From assembly GCF_963576675.1 (NCBI RefSeq), contig NC_088914.1:19695001-19759000 (forward strand): 64,000 nt of DNA, read 5' to 3'. This DNA comes from Euphorbia lathyris (taxonomy: Eukaryota; Streptophyta; Magnoliopsida; Malpighiales; Euphorbiaceae). Shown in pieces: positions 47,220 to 58,419 of this stretch (the first letter of the stretch is position 1; every line of letters starts with the position of its first letter). A program made the position numbers and the translations under genes. The notes beneath the pieces are model-generated. The model had not been told where the DNA came from. It did not search any database and worked only from the letters and a program-made list of their open reading frames with translations.

Positions 47220-48690
47220 CTATGTTTCAACAATCTCTGCAGGTGTAGATTGGTCAGTGAAAACAATTTGAGGTTCATTTTTACATTTGGTCAGCCCTTG
47301 AGGGAATGACTCAGCGGCTGGATCTTGATCAGCGAATACTGAGTGTGGATCATCCTCGGTCAGCGGGAGATATCTTCCTGCAGGGTTAGTTTCGTCGAAC
47401 TCAACATGTACTGACTCTTCTAAAACTTGAGTTCGTTTATTGAAAACTCTGTATGCTTTGTTGTTTGTTGAGTAGCCTAAAAAAATAGCCTCATCAGCTT
47501 TTGAGTCAAACTTAGCTAAGCTATCTTTGGTGTTTAAAAGAAAACATTTACAGCCAAAGGCTCGAAAGTATCCAATGTTGGGCTTTCGTCCTTTCCAAAG
47601 TTCGTAGGGGGTTTTCTTTAGTATAGGTCTAACAAGAGCCCTATTAAGAATATAGCACGCTGTGTTAACAGCTTCTCCCCAAAAGTACTTTGGAAGCCTA
47701 TGCTCACTCATCATTGTCCTGGCTATTTCAACCAAGGTTATGTTCTTCCTTTCAACAACCCCATTTTGTTGAGGCATCTTAGGAGCAGAAAAATTATGGT
47801 CAATGCCGCTGGCTTCACAGAATTCAACAAACTGTTGGTTTTTGAATTCTCCACCATTATCACTTCGGATGTGAGCCAATTTTAGGTCTTTATCATTTTC
47901 AAGTTTTCTAACCAAATTTGAAAATGTCTCAAAGGTCTCATCCTTGCTACTCAGCAAGATGATCCAAGTGTACCGAGAAAAGTCATCTACAATGACCAAG
48001 GAAAATCTTCTTCCACCCAGACTCAACGGCTGGACTGGACCAAAGAGATCCAAGTGTAGTAACTCTAATGGACGCTTAGTTGAGACAATGTTTTTGCTAT
48101 GAAAAGATTGTTTGGTTTGTTTTCCAGCTTGGCAAGCGTGGCATAATTGATCTTTTTCAAATTTAAGTTCTGGCAGTCCCTCAACCAATTGCTTTCTTGC
48201 TAATTTGGCCAGGAGGTCCATGCTTACATGACCAAGTCTCATGTGCCATAGCCAGGAATTTTCTTCCTTTGATACTAAGCATACAGTTTTTGAAAACTTT
48301 TTCTCTAAGTTCAGCATGAAGACATTATCAATGCGAGGGGCAGTTAAAATTAACTCATTAGTTTTACCCTCGAATATTTTACATCCAGTGTCATCAAATA
48401 TAACTTTTCTCCCATTGTCACATAGCTGAGCTACGCTGAGTAAGTTATATTTGAGCCCGCTGACTAGGGAGACAGACTCAATAGTAGGATTACCTACAAT
48501 GGTTTCTTACCCTACTATCTTACCCTTTTTGTTGTCTCCAAAACTTACGCTTCCTCCTCGTTTACGCTCAAATGTGATGAACTGAGTTTCATCACCAGTC
48601 ATATGCCTCTAGCATGCGCTGTCAATATACCACATTTTTTACTTCTCAGCACAACTCAGGCTTACTTGCAATGTAACTAGTTACTTTTAG
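47220..48690 (-). pseudogene. Copia protease and integrase
   Basis: At about 48.63 kb the frame reads WYIDSAC then a stop and RHMTG, the copia protease active site with Ala in the usual D-S/T-G position. A second stop follows GKIVG at about 48.51 kb. From 48317 the frame is open for 365 codons. The HHCC zinc-binding part (WHMRLGHVS and LCHACQAGKQTK) is followed by the core with LHLDLFGPVQ and FSLVIVDDFSRYTW (first Asp), HIRSDNGGEFKNQ (second Asp) and PQQNGVVERKNITL (Glu), then FWGEAVNTACYILNRA and YELWKGRKPNIGYFRAFGC. The frame ends in TAG at 47220 and then runs in phase into RT. Catalytic D,D,E residues are all present; the stops are the only visible defects. Confidence 0.9.
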
Positions 48691-48749
48691 GTACCCAATT
48701 CTTTTTGGGTCCTTGCTTGTTAGGTTCAACAGGTAAAGCATCATATTTT

Positions 48750-50420
48750 ATTTTATGGCGGCATACTTGGACAGTATGGCCATTCTTTCCACAGAAGTTA
48801 CAACTGACCTTCCGTTTAGGATGTCTCACTGACTGGTCAGCACCCCAGTGTTGAGCGTGTCAGCACACCTTTGTGGTGTGTCCTTTCTTCCCACAGAAGT
48901 CACACTGGACATTCTGCTGAGGATTCCATCTCTGCTGACCAGTACCTCGGTACTGAGTATTCAGAGGAATATTTCTTTTGTTTGGAACCTTTAGTTGGTT
49001 CTGGATAGTTGTGACGTCCTTTCTCAGTTTCTTAGAATCTGATTGGACTTCAGAGACAGACTTATGTATGATCTCCATGTTATCATGCAAAGTTGAGTTG
49101 TCCTGAAGAAGGAATCTGAGGTCACTCAGCTTGACCTCTTCAACCTCGTCACAACGCCTGCTGAGTGCTCTAACTTTCTTATTACACTTTTTGACAAGTG
49201 TGTAGAGGTCACCCAGGGCATTAACCATTTCATTTCTGAGCTGGGGTAGTGATATTACCTCATTTGATTGCTCCTCATCGTCAGATGCAATGGAGGGGTC
49301 AGCATGCTCAGAGACGCACGGCTCAGCAAGTTCGTCAGCCATAAAACAGATCTTTGCTGACTCAGTGGCATCAGCTTCTGATGATGAAGACTCATCACTG
49401 TCGCTCCATGTTTCCACCATTGCCTTTTTTCCGTTCTTCCTTTCTTTCCTCAGCGTGGGGCAGCTTGACTTGATATGGCCAGTTTGATGACATTCAAAGC
49501 ATGTAATGGGCTTTGAGTTGTCCTTCTTGTATTTGCTGTCGCTGGACTCAGCTTTATACTTATCAAACTTTTTTTAAGGCTTCTTAGAATATTTGTCATT
49601 CTTTCTGAACAGCCTTTTCATCTTCCTGGTGAACATAGCCATCTCCTCATCATCTGTTGAGCTCCCATCAGTGGAGTCAGCTTTCATGACAAGAGATTTT
49701 TGCTTCTTGTCTTCAGCCTTTTCCTTCACCTCGAAATTCTTCATTGAGATCTCATGGGTCAGCAGTGAGCCGATGAGTTCATCATATTTGTAAGTGGTTA
49801 AGTCTTGAGCTTCCTCAACAGCAGTCTTCTTTGCTTGCCAATTTTTAGGAAGACTCCTAAGAATCTTCTTGACTTGTTCTTCCTCAGTGAAGATCTTCCC
49901 AAGTCTCTTGAGCTCGTTGATGATGTTTGTAAACCTTACATTCATGTCAGAGATTCCCTCATCATCGTTCATTTCGAACAGCTCGTATAGTCTCATCTGC
50001 TGGTTCACCTTGGACTCCTTTACTTTGTTGGTTCCTTCGTAGGTGACCTCCAACTTCTTCCAGATCTCTTGCGTTGACTCACAACCTGATATCTTATTAT
50101 ATTCTGAAAGCATCAAGCGCACAGTGAAGCATGTTTATAGCCGAAGCATGGTTTTGTAGCTTCTTGAGATCATCTTCTGTCCATTTGGCCTCAGCTTTGA
50201 CAACTGTTTGGCCAGCCACAACTTCAACAGGAACAAATGGGCCTTGGACTATTGAAAGCCATGCACTCATATTTGTTGCCTGAATAAAGTTTTTCATCCT
50301 ATTCTTCCAGAAGGTGTAGTTAGACCCGAAGAATAGGGGAGGCCGAGTAATGGACAGCCCCTCAGGTAAGATCTGAGTTGTCTGGTTTCCTGGGAGAAAC
50401 CGAGTGCTGTTTTCAGCCAT
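48750..50420 (-). pseudogene. Copia gag with three zinc knuckles
   Basis: ATG at 50420, 49 bp after the PBS. The first part (ITRPPLFFGSNYTFWKNRM) and the part from 50122 (AQEIWKKLE-like TQEIWKKLEVTYEGTNKVKE, LRSLPKNWQAKKTAV, YDELIGSLLTHEI) are the copia gag/UBN2 domain. They are separated by a frameshift near 50.11 kb. After a TAA at 49574 the frame continues with CFECHQTGHIKSSC at about 49.47 kb, an Asp/Ser-rich acidic stretch, and a coiled-coil-like region, then CDFCGKKGHTTKVC at 48.88 kb, a TGA, and CNFCGKNGHTVQVC at 48.79 kb. Three CCHC knuckles is more than the usual one. The product should form the particle and bind the RNA. Confidence 0.88.
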
Positions 50421-50468
50421 AGTGGGGATCAGCTCAAGGTGGTTAAACCTTTCACAGTGAGCTTTTAA

Positions 50469-50481
50469 GCTCTGATACCAC
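50469..50481 (-). other. Primer binding site, initiator Met tRNA type
   Basis: On the - strand AGTGGTATCAGAGC follows the LTR end GGGAACAACA directly. TGGTATCAGAGC is the standard plant copia primer site. Confidence 0.9.
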
Positions 50482-50482
50482 T

Positions 50483-51817
50483 TGTTGTTCCCTTATAATG
50501 TAACAAGTTAGTTCCAAGGGGGGGCTATGAACTATTTAAAATTTTAGTACGTTAAGGCTGACTTCTTTTTCTTTGAAAAAGGATTACACACCGCGCTGAG
50601 TAAATTAAGACACTAGCTTGGTCAACTGGTGACTAAGTCAGCTTCTTTCTTTGAGTCAGGAGATAGCACTTGAGTCTATTCCTGAACTCAGATACTCAAT
50701 ACACACAACTCAGCGTGACCTCTTTACTTGGTCAGTTTTGTTTAAGCAAGCAATATATATATTAAGGAGTTCAAGGTTAGAAAGATGTTACTCAGCAGAT
50801 TTATCCAGGTTCGGCCTCTAAGCCTACGTCCTGTCCCCGGAACACGTTCCGAGCTTTCGAATTCTCTACTGAGCTCTTTAACGGTAGAGCATCAAACCTT
50901 TTACAACTTAGAAACTGAGTATAACAAGAGTACCTTCCTCTATACCTCTACTCACTCCTAATCTCTCGCTGAGTACTATAACCGAGTACTCAGCCTCTCC
51001 TTTCTAATCTCTAGAAATGATAAAGTTTTGTCCTAAACAACAATTGCTAAGACACCTTAGATGATTGAATAATCACTCTAGACTTTACACGAAAGATATA
51101 GAATTTGGTGTAAGTATTTGCTTTGCTTTTTCTCACAGAACTTTGAGTAGAATTTTGGTTAGCGTAATGGCTTGATGAAGTTCTGCGTTTTTTGAAGCAA
51201 CTGAAAGGCCCTATTTATAGAGACGTCTGAGGTATCAGTCATTTCGAATTTCGAAATAACCGTTGGAGGGAAACGACTTCCTGTCGTTGTCAGTCAGTCC
51301 TGCTCAGTGCTCTTGGCCAATCAGATTCAAGTATCTTCTGTCTTCAGTCAGTGCTGAGCAGCTTTTAGTCAGTCCGACAGAATGTCTCTCCATTTATGGT
51401 AAGGTCAACTAGACAGCTTTCGGTGTCTTCTGAACTTTACCCAAAGTAGAAATACTTTGTCTGGAAGTTGTTCTTGCTCAGCTGCTGTCTTGTACTCTTT
51501 GTCGATACAACTCAGCAGCTTCGTTCCGAAGTTGTTCAACGAAGGTCTTCTCGATCCTTCTTATGCTGAGCTGCGTTTTGTACACAACGACAGCGTTTTG
51601 CACACGCAGGCCGAGTGGTTTTGATCTGTTTGACTTGGGCTTTGACTTCCATATTGGGCTTTAAGCCTTTTAGTCTTTATGTCTTATAAACAAGTTAACT
51701 CAACATTGAACAAACACATTAGTGTAATAAATTAAAGCATTTAGTGTGTTTAGAATATATTTAATTTTACTTAAATAATTTTGTCAAATCAAAATCATGT
51801 GGAAAGGTGTTTCAATA
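50483..51817 (-). repeat. 5' LTR of the 11.5-kb copia
   Basis: It is the partner of the LTR at 40345-41691. The outer end reads CAATA instead of CAACA. The duplication CTGAG follows at 51818. Confidence 0.93.
51211..51220 (-). promoter_or_regulatory. TATA box in the 5' LTR
   Basis: CTATAAATAG on the - strand, conserved in the 3' LTR (41079-41088) and the solo LTR (38432-38441). Transcription of the genomic RNA would begin roughly 30 bp further on, near 51180. Confidence 0.65.
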
Positions 51818-51822
51818 CTGAG

Positions 51823-53144
51823 TAGCCTCTAAATCTGTCACATCAACCCCATATGAATTATGAATGAGTCTAAAACCCAATTTGAATATGCCCAAACCTT
51901 CGGGTTGTATTGTCTGCACCCATGATACCTCAAGTAAATTTGGAAAATTAGGTCCAAAAGGTAAAAAGTGTATCTTTATAAGATACACAGATATATCAAA
52001 ACGATATGTCTTAGTGGAAGAAAATGAAAACGAACGTATGATGGAATTAAAATTATGAGATGTTGTCTTTTTTCAGAATGAGTTTCCTAAATTACGAGAA
52101 ATGGACCACAACCTTACTTTATTTGAGGAACTAGAATCAAACGGATCTCCTCATTCGAGTGGGAAACTTTATGAGGAATAAGAATAAGACCGAGTACCTC
52201 AAAACGTAACGAATGGTCTATATCCTACCTTAAGTGGGAGTGTGATTTCTAATTCTTATGAGAATATAGATCTTGGTCCCAATGGGAGCACACCAGACTA
52301 TGATGAATATATGTTATATATTTATCAAGATTCAAAGCCATGTGCAACTAAAAGGAAAAAAAGTCAAATGTTGTCGATTTAATATCATAGGTACGACTTT
52401 TTTAGTCACCCAAAACAATACGGATCCCAAGAATTTCCAAGAGGCTCTCTCATATCCTGCAAAAAGATAAGTGGATAAAGGCAATGGAAGAAGAACTATA
52501 TTCCATGAGATCAAACCATGTTTGGCAGTTGGTTGATCTATTAGAAGGACGCAAAACTATTACGAGCAAATGGGTTCTCAAAGTTAAGCAAAAAGTGGAT
52601 GGAAGTATCAAAAGATACAAAGCGTATCTACTCACTAAGGATTATAATTTATACTCAATAAAAAGGGATAGCCTTTGACGGTACCTTTTCACCTATTGTA
52701 AGGTTTACATTAATGAGACTGATCCTAGCAATAATGGTAAGTATAAACCTACAGTTGCATCAAATGGATGTAAGGCCTGTTTTTCCAATGGAGGATTGGG
52801 CGAAGAAATCTATATGGAACAACTTGTAGATTTCATCGAACAAGATTGTGAACAAAAGGTTCACAAATTCATTAAATCAATTTATGGCCTAAAACAGCCT
52901 TCTAGACAATAGTTCATTCGATTTCACAATGAAATGATATCAAATAACTTCAAGTTGGTTGAAAAAGACCATTGTATATATAGAAAGAGCTTTGGTAGAA
53001 AATTTGTCATTTTGTCACTATATGTAGATGCCATCCTTATAATAGGAAACAACTTTGAATGTGTGAACCAAGTCAAATCTTGGTTAAACTCAAGTTTTAA
53101 AATGAAAGGTGTGAGAGAAGCATTGTATATAACACATTATTAGG
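51823..53144 (+). pseudogene. Old copia: integrase end and RT (part 2)
   Basis: It resumes the reading broken at 40344: VASKSVTSTPYEL, then GPKGKKCIFIRYTDISKRYV. RT blocks follow: MEEELYSMRSNHVWQLVD, TSKWVLKVKQKVDG, KFIKSIYGLKQPSRQ and LSLYVDAILIIGNN. The catalytic YVDD reads YVDA, so the second Asp is lost. The frame ends at 53143 just after MKGVREALYITHY, short of the rest of RT and all of RNase H; a MITE begins 10 bp later. Many stops. Clearly older than the insertion that splits it. Confidence 0.87.
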
Positions 53145-53154
53145 TGGGCTAATA

Positions 53155-53359
53155 CTCCATCTGTTCCACAATACATGTGTTTCTAGGGATTTTTTCTGTT
53201 TCATAATACATGTCATTTTGATTCAATCCATACACATTAATTGATTTTTTTACCAAATATATCCTTATTTAAGTTGCACTTTTTTTACTTTCGGGGTAGA
53301 TAAAAATAATTAGTGAATGCAATTAATTTAGAAAGACATGCATTGTGTAACAGAGGGAG
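53155..53359. mobile_element. Stowaway-like MITE
   Basis: The left end CTCCATCTGTTCCACAATAC is mirrored by CATTGTGTAACAGAGGGAG at the right. The CTCCCTCTGTTCC-type end and a TA before it fit Stowaway (Tc1/mariner) elements. The right-hand TA reads CA. The 205-bp body is AT-rich and non-coding. Confidence 0.75.
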
Positions 53360-53389
53360 CAACACAATGGAATCAATAATAGAAATAAG

Positions 53390-55173
53390 ATGACACGACA
53401 AATTAGGAATTTTATTTGGAGTGGTGATGTTTTTGAGAGGAAGCTTCTCACGGTTCCTTGGCATCTCTGTACCAAAGTGATCCGTGATGGGGGGTTTGGT
53501 TCTGAAGCAACTTTCTCATTTTAACTCGGCTTTAATGGGTAAACTTGCTTGGGATATGCTCTCATGTAATTCTTGTTGGATGTCTCTACTTCGATCATGG
53601 TTTTTGGAGCCTTCAGGTTTTCCTAGAGGTCGGGTGAGATTTTCTTCAGTATGGGATTCGATCCGTTATGTTTATTTCACTATTTTCCATCACTGTCGGT
53701 GGCTCATAGGGGATAACTCTCACTGGAATTTCTGGACTTCGGAGTGCATTAATCCAACCGTGGAGGATCAGGCCGATATTCCTCTTTCACTACAACATCG
53801 TCTTTTGACTCCAATTATGGATTATCTGGATGGTGAGGTTTGGACTGGGCTTCATGAGCTTTCGCCTGCGGTTCAAGGTGCCATCAGGGCAACTCGGAGA
53901 AGCCATGAGCCGTCTAACGTTTGGATTTGGCAGTCGACGGACAAGGGGTTGTTCACGGTTAAACTTTTTTATGCTTGGTTGGGGCAGGAACCTGTCAATA
54001 GTTCTATTTTTCGGTTTATTTGGCAACGGTTTATCCCGCATGCTCATTCTGTGTTCGATTGGTGTGTTTTTTTAGGCTATCTTTCCACTTATGATGGTTT
54101 TTGTGCCAGGAGTTTACAGATCGTCTCTCGTTGCTGCTTATATGGGGAATTTAGTGAGACTTTGCAACATCTTTTTGTGGATTATTGGTTCTCTATAGCT
54201 CTCTAGCAGGGCGTATCTTCTCTATTTGGAAGGCGTATTGAGCTTAGCAGAGCAGCTCTCTGTCAGATTTGCTTCTTTGGGTTGCGGTTCAACGTTTGAG
54301 TTCTCAAGTATCAGTTTTATGGTGCAGTGCAGTTTTGCATGTGATTTGGGTGCTCTAGACAACCAGGAATGTTAGTATTTTCGAGGATTTGGTCCAGTCG
54401 GTTCACTTTGTGCATCAGCTTCTTTGGCTACAAATTCGTCGAGCAGATCATTTTTCTACCGGCTCCGTTTCGAACTCTTGTGTTGAACTTGGTACGATTC
54501 AAATGTTATATTTATTTCCACGTCTCAGTTGTGCTCCTCGAATCATTCCTATTCGATGGAATGCTCCGCCTCCGAGATGGATAAAGGCTAATTCTGATGC
54601 CCCGGTCAAATGTTATATTTATTTTCAGAAATGCTGATGGTTTCTCTTTGGGCTCTTTTGCCTTTCCAATTGATTGCTTTATGGTACATGTTGTGGAGCT
54701 TCGGGTGGCCCTTTACGCGATACATGTTGCTTTCACTAAAGGATGTTGTCAGTTATGGTTCGAGTGTGATTCTATTTATGTTGTCTCTCTTTTTCGAAAC
54801 CCGAAACTGTCTGTTCCTTAGCAGTAACGTCGGGACTGGCAGGAATGTCGCAACATGTTGTCTAACATGAATTTTGTGGTTTCACATGTTTTTAGGGAAG
54901 GCAATCAAGTTGCGGATGCTTTAGCTAATTTTGGTAGGATTAGTTCGAAGGTGCTTTGATGGGATTCTTATCCACAGTTTTGTTCTTATTTCTTTTGGGA
55001 TAACTGTATCGGCCGAGACTTATATCGGTTCGTCTTGTTTGTTCTTGCTACTCTTGTATTTTTGTTTCTTCTTTAATAAAATTTGAGTTCCGGTTTGGGT
55101 TGTTCGGGGGATTCCCCGTTGAGTCATCCCGTGCTCTCTCTCTCTCTCCAATCCTCCACTTTCAATTAAAAAA
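53390..55173 (+). pseudogene. LINE 3' end: ORF2 C-terminus with zf-RVT and RNase H
   Basis: It begins with RNFIWSGD at about 53.41 kb, the usual block after the RT domain. After a frameshift in a GGGG run it continues as FNSALMGKLAWDMLS and then SNVWIWQSTDKGLFTVK and FIPHAHSVFDWCVFLG, the zinc-knuckle zf-RVT module. After several breaks come PPPRWIKANSDAPVK (RNase H first motif), ELRVALYAIHVAFTKGC, WFECDSIYVVSL and HVFREGNQVADALANFG, ending at about 54957. A 3' UTR of about 200 bp and a short A8 tail follow. Possible degraded duplication: AATGGAATCAATAAT before and AATGAATTAAATAAT after. RT catalytic region and ORF1 are absent. Confidence 0.8.
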
Positions 55174-57230
55174 AATGAATTAAATAATTTTAAGTTAAAA
55201 TAATTACATAATTTTTGTGTGCACTTGATGTGTTTTGGACAATAAATAATTTTATTGTGCACTTGCTAATATAATTCATTTAAAAAGAATAAGTGGGCAC
55301 GATAAAGTAATTTTCAAATGTTTATCTTGAAAAAAAGAACAATTAGTTAGAAATTAACATAACCTGCCCCAGTAATGACAAACCATAAAAATTGTGAAAA
55401 TAAAATAAAGAAAGAAATTGCAATTTAAAATGAAAAGAATTGCAATATTTTAAGCAGCAATTTGGAAATTGGGATATGGATAGAATTTTGGGCATAAAAA
55501 GAAAGTGCAAAACAACATATTCATGTGTGAGTGCAATTTTTGTTCTTATTTGTTATTCATTCACAGATAAGCGCGTTTTTACAGGTGTCACTCTTTCATT
55601 GGTTACACGTCATTCTTTAATCTGGAAATTTTACGCGTTTAGCCGTTCTTAATTTTGTTTTACCATGCTAAATATTTTGGAGCTTCTTAAGTAACTTTTC
55701 GTGATTCCGTTTGTCTTTCCCAATATGCATAACCCCATTTTAGTAATTCTACTTGCCTTATCCATTTTTAGACTAATTTAATTAGATTATTGTCGGTGGT
55801 GATTGGTAAATTTCGTAATTATATGACTCAATTTTACACTTTTTATCTTTTCCTTTTCCTTTTCCTTTTGAAAGAAGGTGTATACACTTGTTAAGAAAAT
55901 GATTAAAATGTTTAAATTACGTATTTCTATTTATAATTATTAGAAATTTATAAAACTATTCTAATGAGGCGGCTCATTTACATATTTCAGACAAAACAGA
56001 AACTATTTACATTTAATTTATGGTATCATATTCAACTAAATACGAAAGAAAAATATTGGCATTTATAAAAGAATGCGATAAATGTGAACCGTGTTCGATG
56101 TATTGGATATCACATTTGTCTATATACGACTCCATTTTTGTTGACAATTTGTTCGCATATCATCAGTGGTGGAGCCAACAATTTTTTTTTAGTATACAAC
56201 ATCCTAAAATTTCATCGTTTTGGTATGTTGAATGCTAAAAAACTCAGTTTAAAAAAAGTAGATATATTTTGTTTTATAAATCTAATACTAATTTTTTTTA
56301 ATTATACAATTTTTATTTTTTTTATTTTTAATTATGAATTTCTTATAATTTTCATAAAATTTAAGTTTTTATAAGTTTTAAAGTAAAAAAATTGATTTAG
56401 GAAAAAAATTTAGTTCAAAATGGTTAGGAAGATAAAGATGATATAGAAAATAATTAATAATAACTACTATAAAGGAAATTCAAATAGATAAATAAAAGCC
56501 TTTTAAAACATACCACTTAACCAACTCAACCATCTTAACATATTGAAATTACAGTACAAACACGGTAACATAAATTTAAGTTAGGGGAGCTATCAAATAC
56601 CGAACCAATACTACTCAAGGGTGAAGCTGTCGAACCGGGGGAGGGGGGAATCACATATCATTATAGTAATCACATTTGGAGATATATGACTACCTAGTTG
56701 AGGTTTATGAGTTTATCCATTCGCATTTTGTGAAATGCAATACAAATTCATAATATACAAATAGTCGCAGAACAACTATTTTGCCAAGATGATAAGTTCT
56801 TTCCATAAATCGTACATATACAACCCAAATGAGTTTGAAAATCATCATTATAGCTATTAAACACTAAGCATTAACCATAACCAAATATAAAACATTCAAT
56901 CCATGCAAAAACCTATAAAATATCCTAAATAAACAATGTGAAAACAAGCATAGATGGAAGGGAAATACCTTTGATTTCGTTTTATCCCGAAGTTTCTTCT
57001 TTCCAGATTTTTCCATTTTTTTCCGTCCTTTGTTAGTATTCGTAAATTACCGGATTTCACAATAGAAATGAGAATGAGAAGGGTTTGAAGAGAAATGAAG
57101 GTGTTATGGATATTTTGGAAGTGAAAGAGGCTAATTTGATTGCATATATTGATTAGGTAGAGTTTTGTAAATTTTCTTATAATTATCTTGAAAAATTAAC
57201 TTTTACTTTGAATTGATAAACTAATTATTA
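55174..57230. other. AT-rich intergenic DNA, nothing recognised
   Basis: Small ORFs (55440-55652, 56020-56374) have low-complexity Phe/Ile-rich content and no domain. A G-rich stretch GGGGGAGGGGGG lies near 56.64 kb. A T/C-rich block at about 56.97-57.07 kb has no partner. Confidence 0.4.
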
Positions 57231-57238
57231 CTCAAACT

Positions 57239-57739
57239 CACTGTTCAAAACGAAGGTCGCTTGGACCGTCTAGGCCCCGCCTAGACGCTAGAAATTAACA
57301 ATCCGTCGCGATTTTCTCCAATTAGTTCCTCTAGGCGTTTTATTAGCTCTTAGGTGATTTTTAACCGTCTTGCCTCCGCCTAGGCCGCCTCGAAGCCGCC
57401 TAAGCGACAATGAACAAAAGCATTTTTTAGTGTGAATTTATTTTTTTGGTTTATTATAATTCAATTTTAAGTTGTTTAAATGATATTGTTATTGAAATGT
57501 TGATGTTTGCACATTTTTAAAGATATATGTTACAAATATACATGTTTTTCTATATTAAATAATTTTATATTATTATTTTTAGATAGTATAATACATATTT
57601 CAATTGAATTTATATAATAATTTATTGATTAACAAATAAAAAATATAAAAATACAAATCTGATTAATTTCCGATTAATTCCGACTAATCCTTGAGGGTCC
57701 TGTCCGCCCGACAAGCGCCTAGCGTTTTTTACAACCTTG
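57239..57739 (-). mobile_element. hAT MITE, copy 2 (inverted relative to 18.0 kb)
   Basis: It starts CACTGTTCAAAACGAAGG and ends GTTTTTTACAACCTTG, with a perfect 8-bp duplication CTCAAACT (57231-57238, 57740-57747). The end blocks are GC-rich (CCGCCTAGACGC, CCGCCTAGGCCGCC) compared with the AT-rich middle. No ORF. Its right duplication overlaps the left duplication of the next element. Confidence 0.88.
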
Positions 57740-57751
57740 CTCAAACTTTAA

Positions 57752-58265
57752 GGGTTAAATGCACCATTGGTCACTGAATTTATATGGTTGTCTAAAAATG
57801 GCCACTCAACTTCAATTTGTCTCAATAAAATCATTAAACTCTGAATTTTATCTCAATTAGGTCACTTTGGTGATTTTAATGGTTAAAAGACATCAGAATG
57901 TTGTCGTGGCTGACACGTCACCATAAGTCAACTCAGATATCTGACCGAAACAACACATGACAGCCACGTGTCAGTTATTTTTATGAAAAAATTAAATTAA
58001 ATTTTGTGTTTTTTTTCCATAAAAATGATTGATACCTGACAATCAAGTGGCGCATACGTGGATATCATGTATCGTTTCAGTTAGAGATTTGAATTGATTT
58101 ATACTGAAGTGTCACTAATGTCACTATTCTGATGCCTTTTAATTACTGAAATCGCTGAAATAGCTTAATTGAGACAAAACTTAAAGTTGAGTAATTTTAT
58201 TGAAACGAATTGAAATTGAGTTACCATTTTAATATAACTGAATAACCAATGATGCATTTAAATCC
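57752..58265. mobile_element. Mutator-like MITE with about 130-bp TIRs
   Basis: The left arm GGGTTAAATGCACCATTGG is mirrored by AATGATGCATTTAAATCC. Further matches are CTCAACTTCAATTTGTCTCAATAAA and its mirror near 58.19 kb. Flanks AAACTTTAA (57743-57751) and AAATTTTAA (58267-58275) look like a 9-bp duplication with one mismatch. The interior has several CACGTGTCA / GACACGTCA words. Non-coding. Confidence 0.65.
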
Positions 58266-58419
58266 TAAATTTTAATATTAGCAACCATAATTAATAGCTT
58301 TATATTGGAAAGAGATTTTCAACGTGGGACTAATAAATTTTAAAGTTTTTGAAAATATTTATTAAGGATAAAATTGGTAAAAATGATATTGATTTTTTTC
58401 TTGATTTTATAAAACCGTG

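Larger units (their letters stand above)
40345..51817 (-). mobile_element. Full-length 11.47-kb Ty1/copia element
   Basis: Both LTRs, PBS, polypurine tract and the 5-bp duplication CTGAG (40340-40344, 51818-51822) are visible. On the - strand the order is 5' LTR, PBS, gag with three zinc knuckles, protease, integrase, RT, RNase H, a long extra ORF, PPT and 3' LTR. Protease-integrase-RT-RNase H order and the Met-tRNA PBS place it in Ty1/copia. The large size and extra 3' ORF recall the SIRE/Maximus type. By eye the LTRs differ by about 25-27 substitutions plus a few short indels in about 1340 bp (near 2 percent), mostly transitions. It inserted into the integrase of an older copia. Stops in most genes suggest it cannot move by itself. 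Confidence 0.95.

Noticed and set aside
56020..56374. Two overlapping ORFs rich in Phe and Ile
   Set aside because: Typical of AT-rich DNA; no membrane-protein family or splice pattern recognised.
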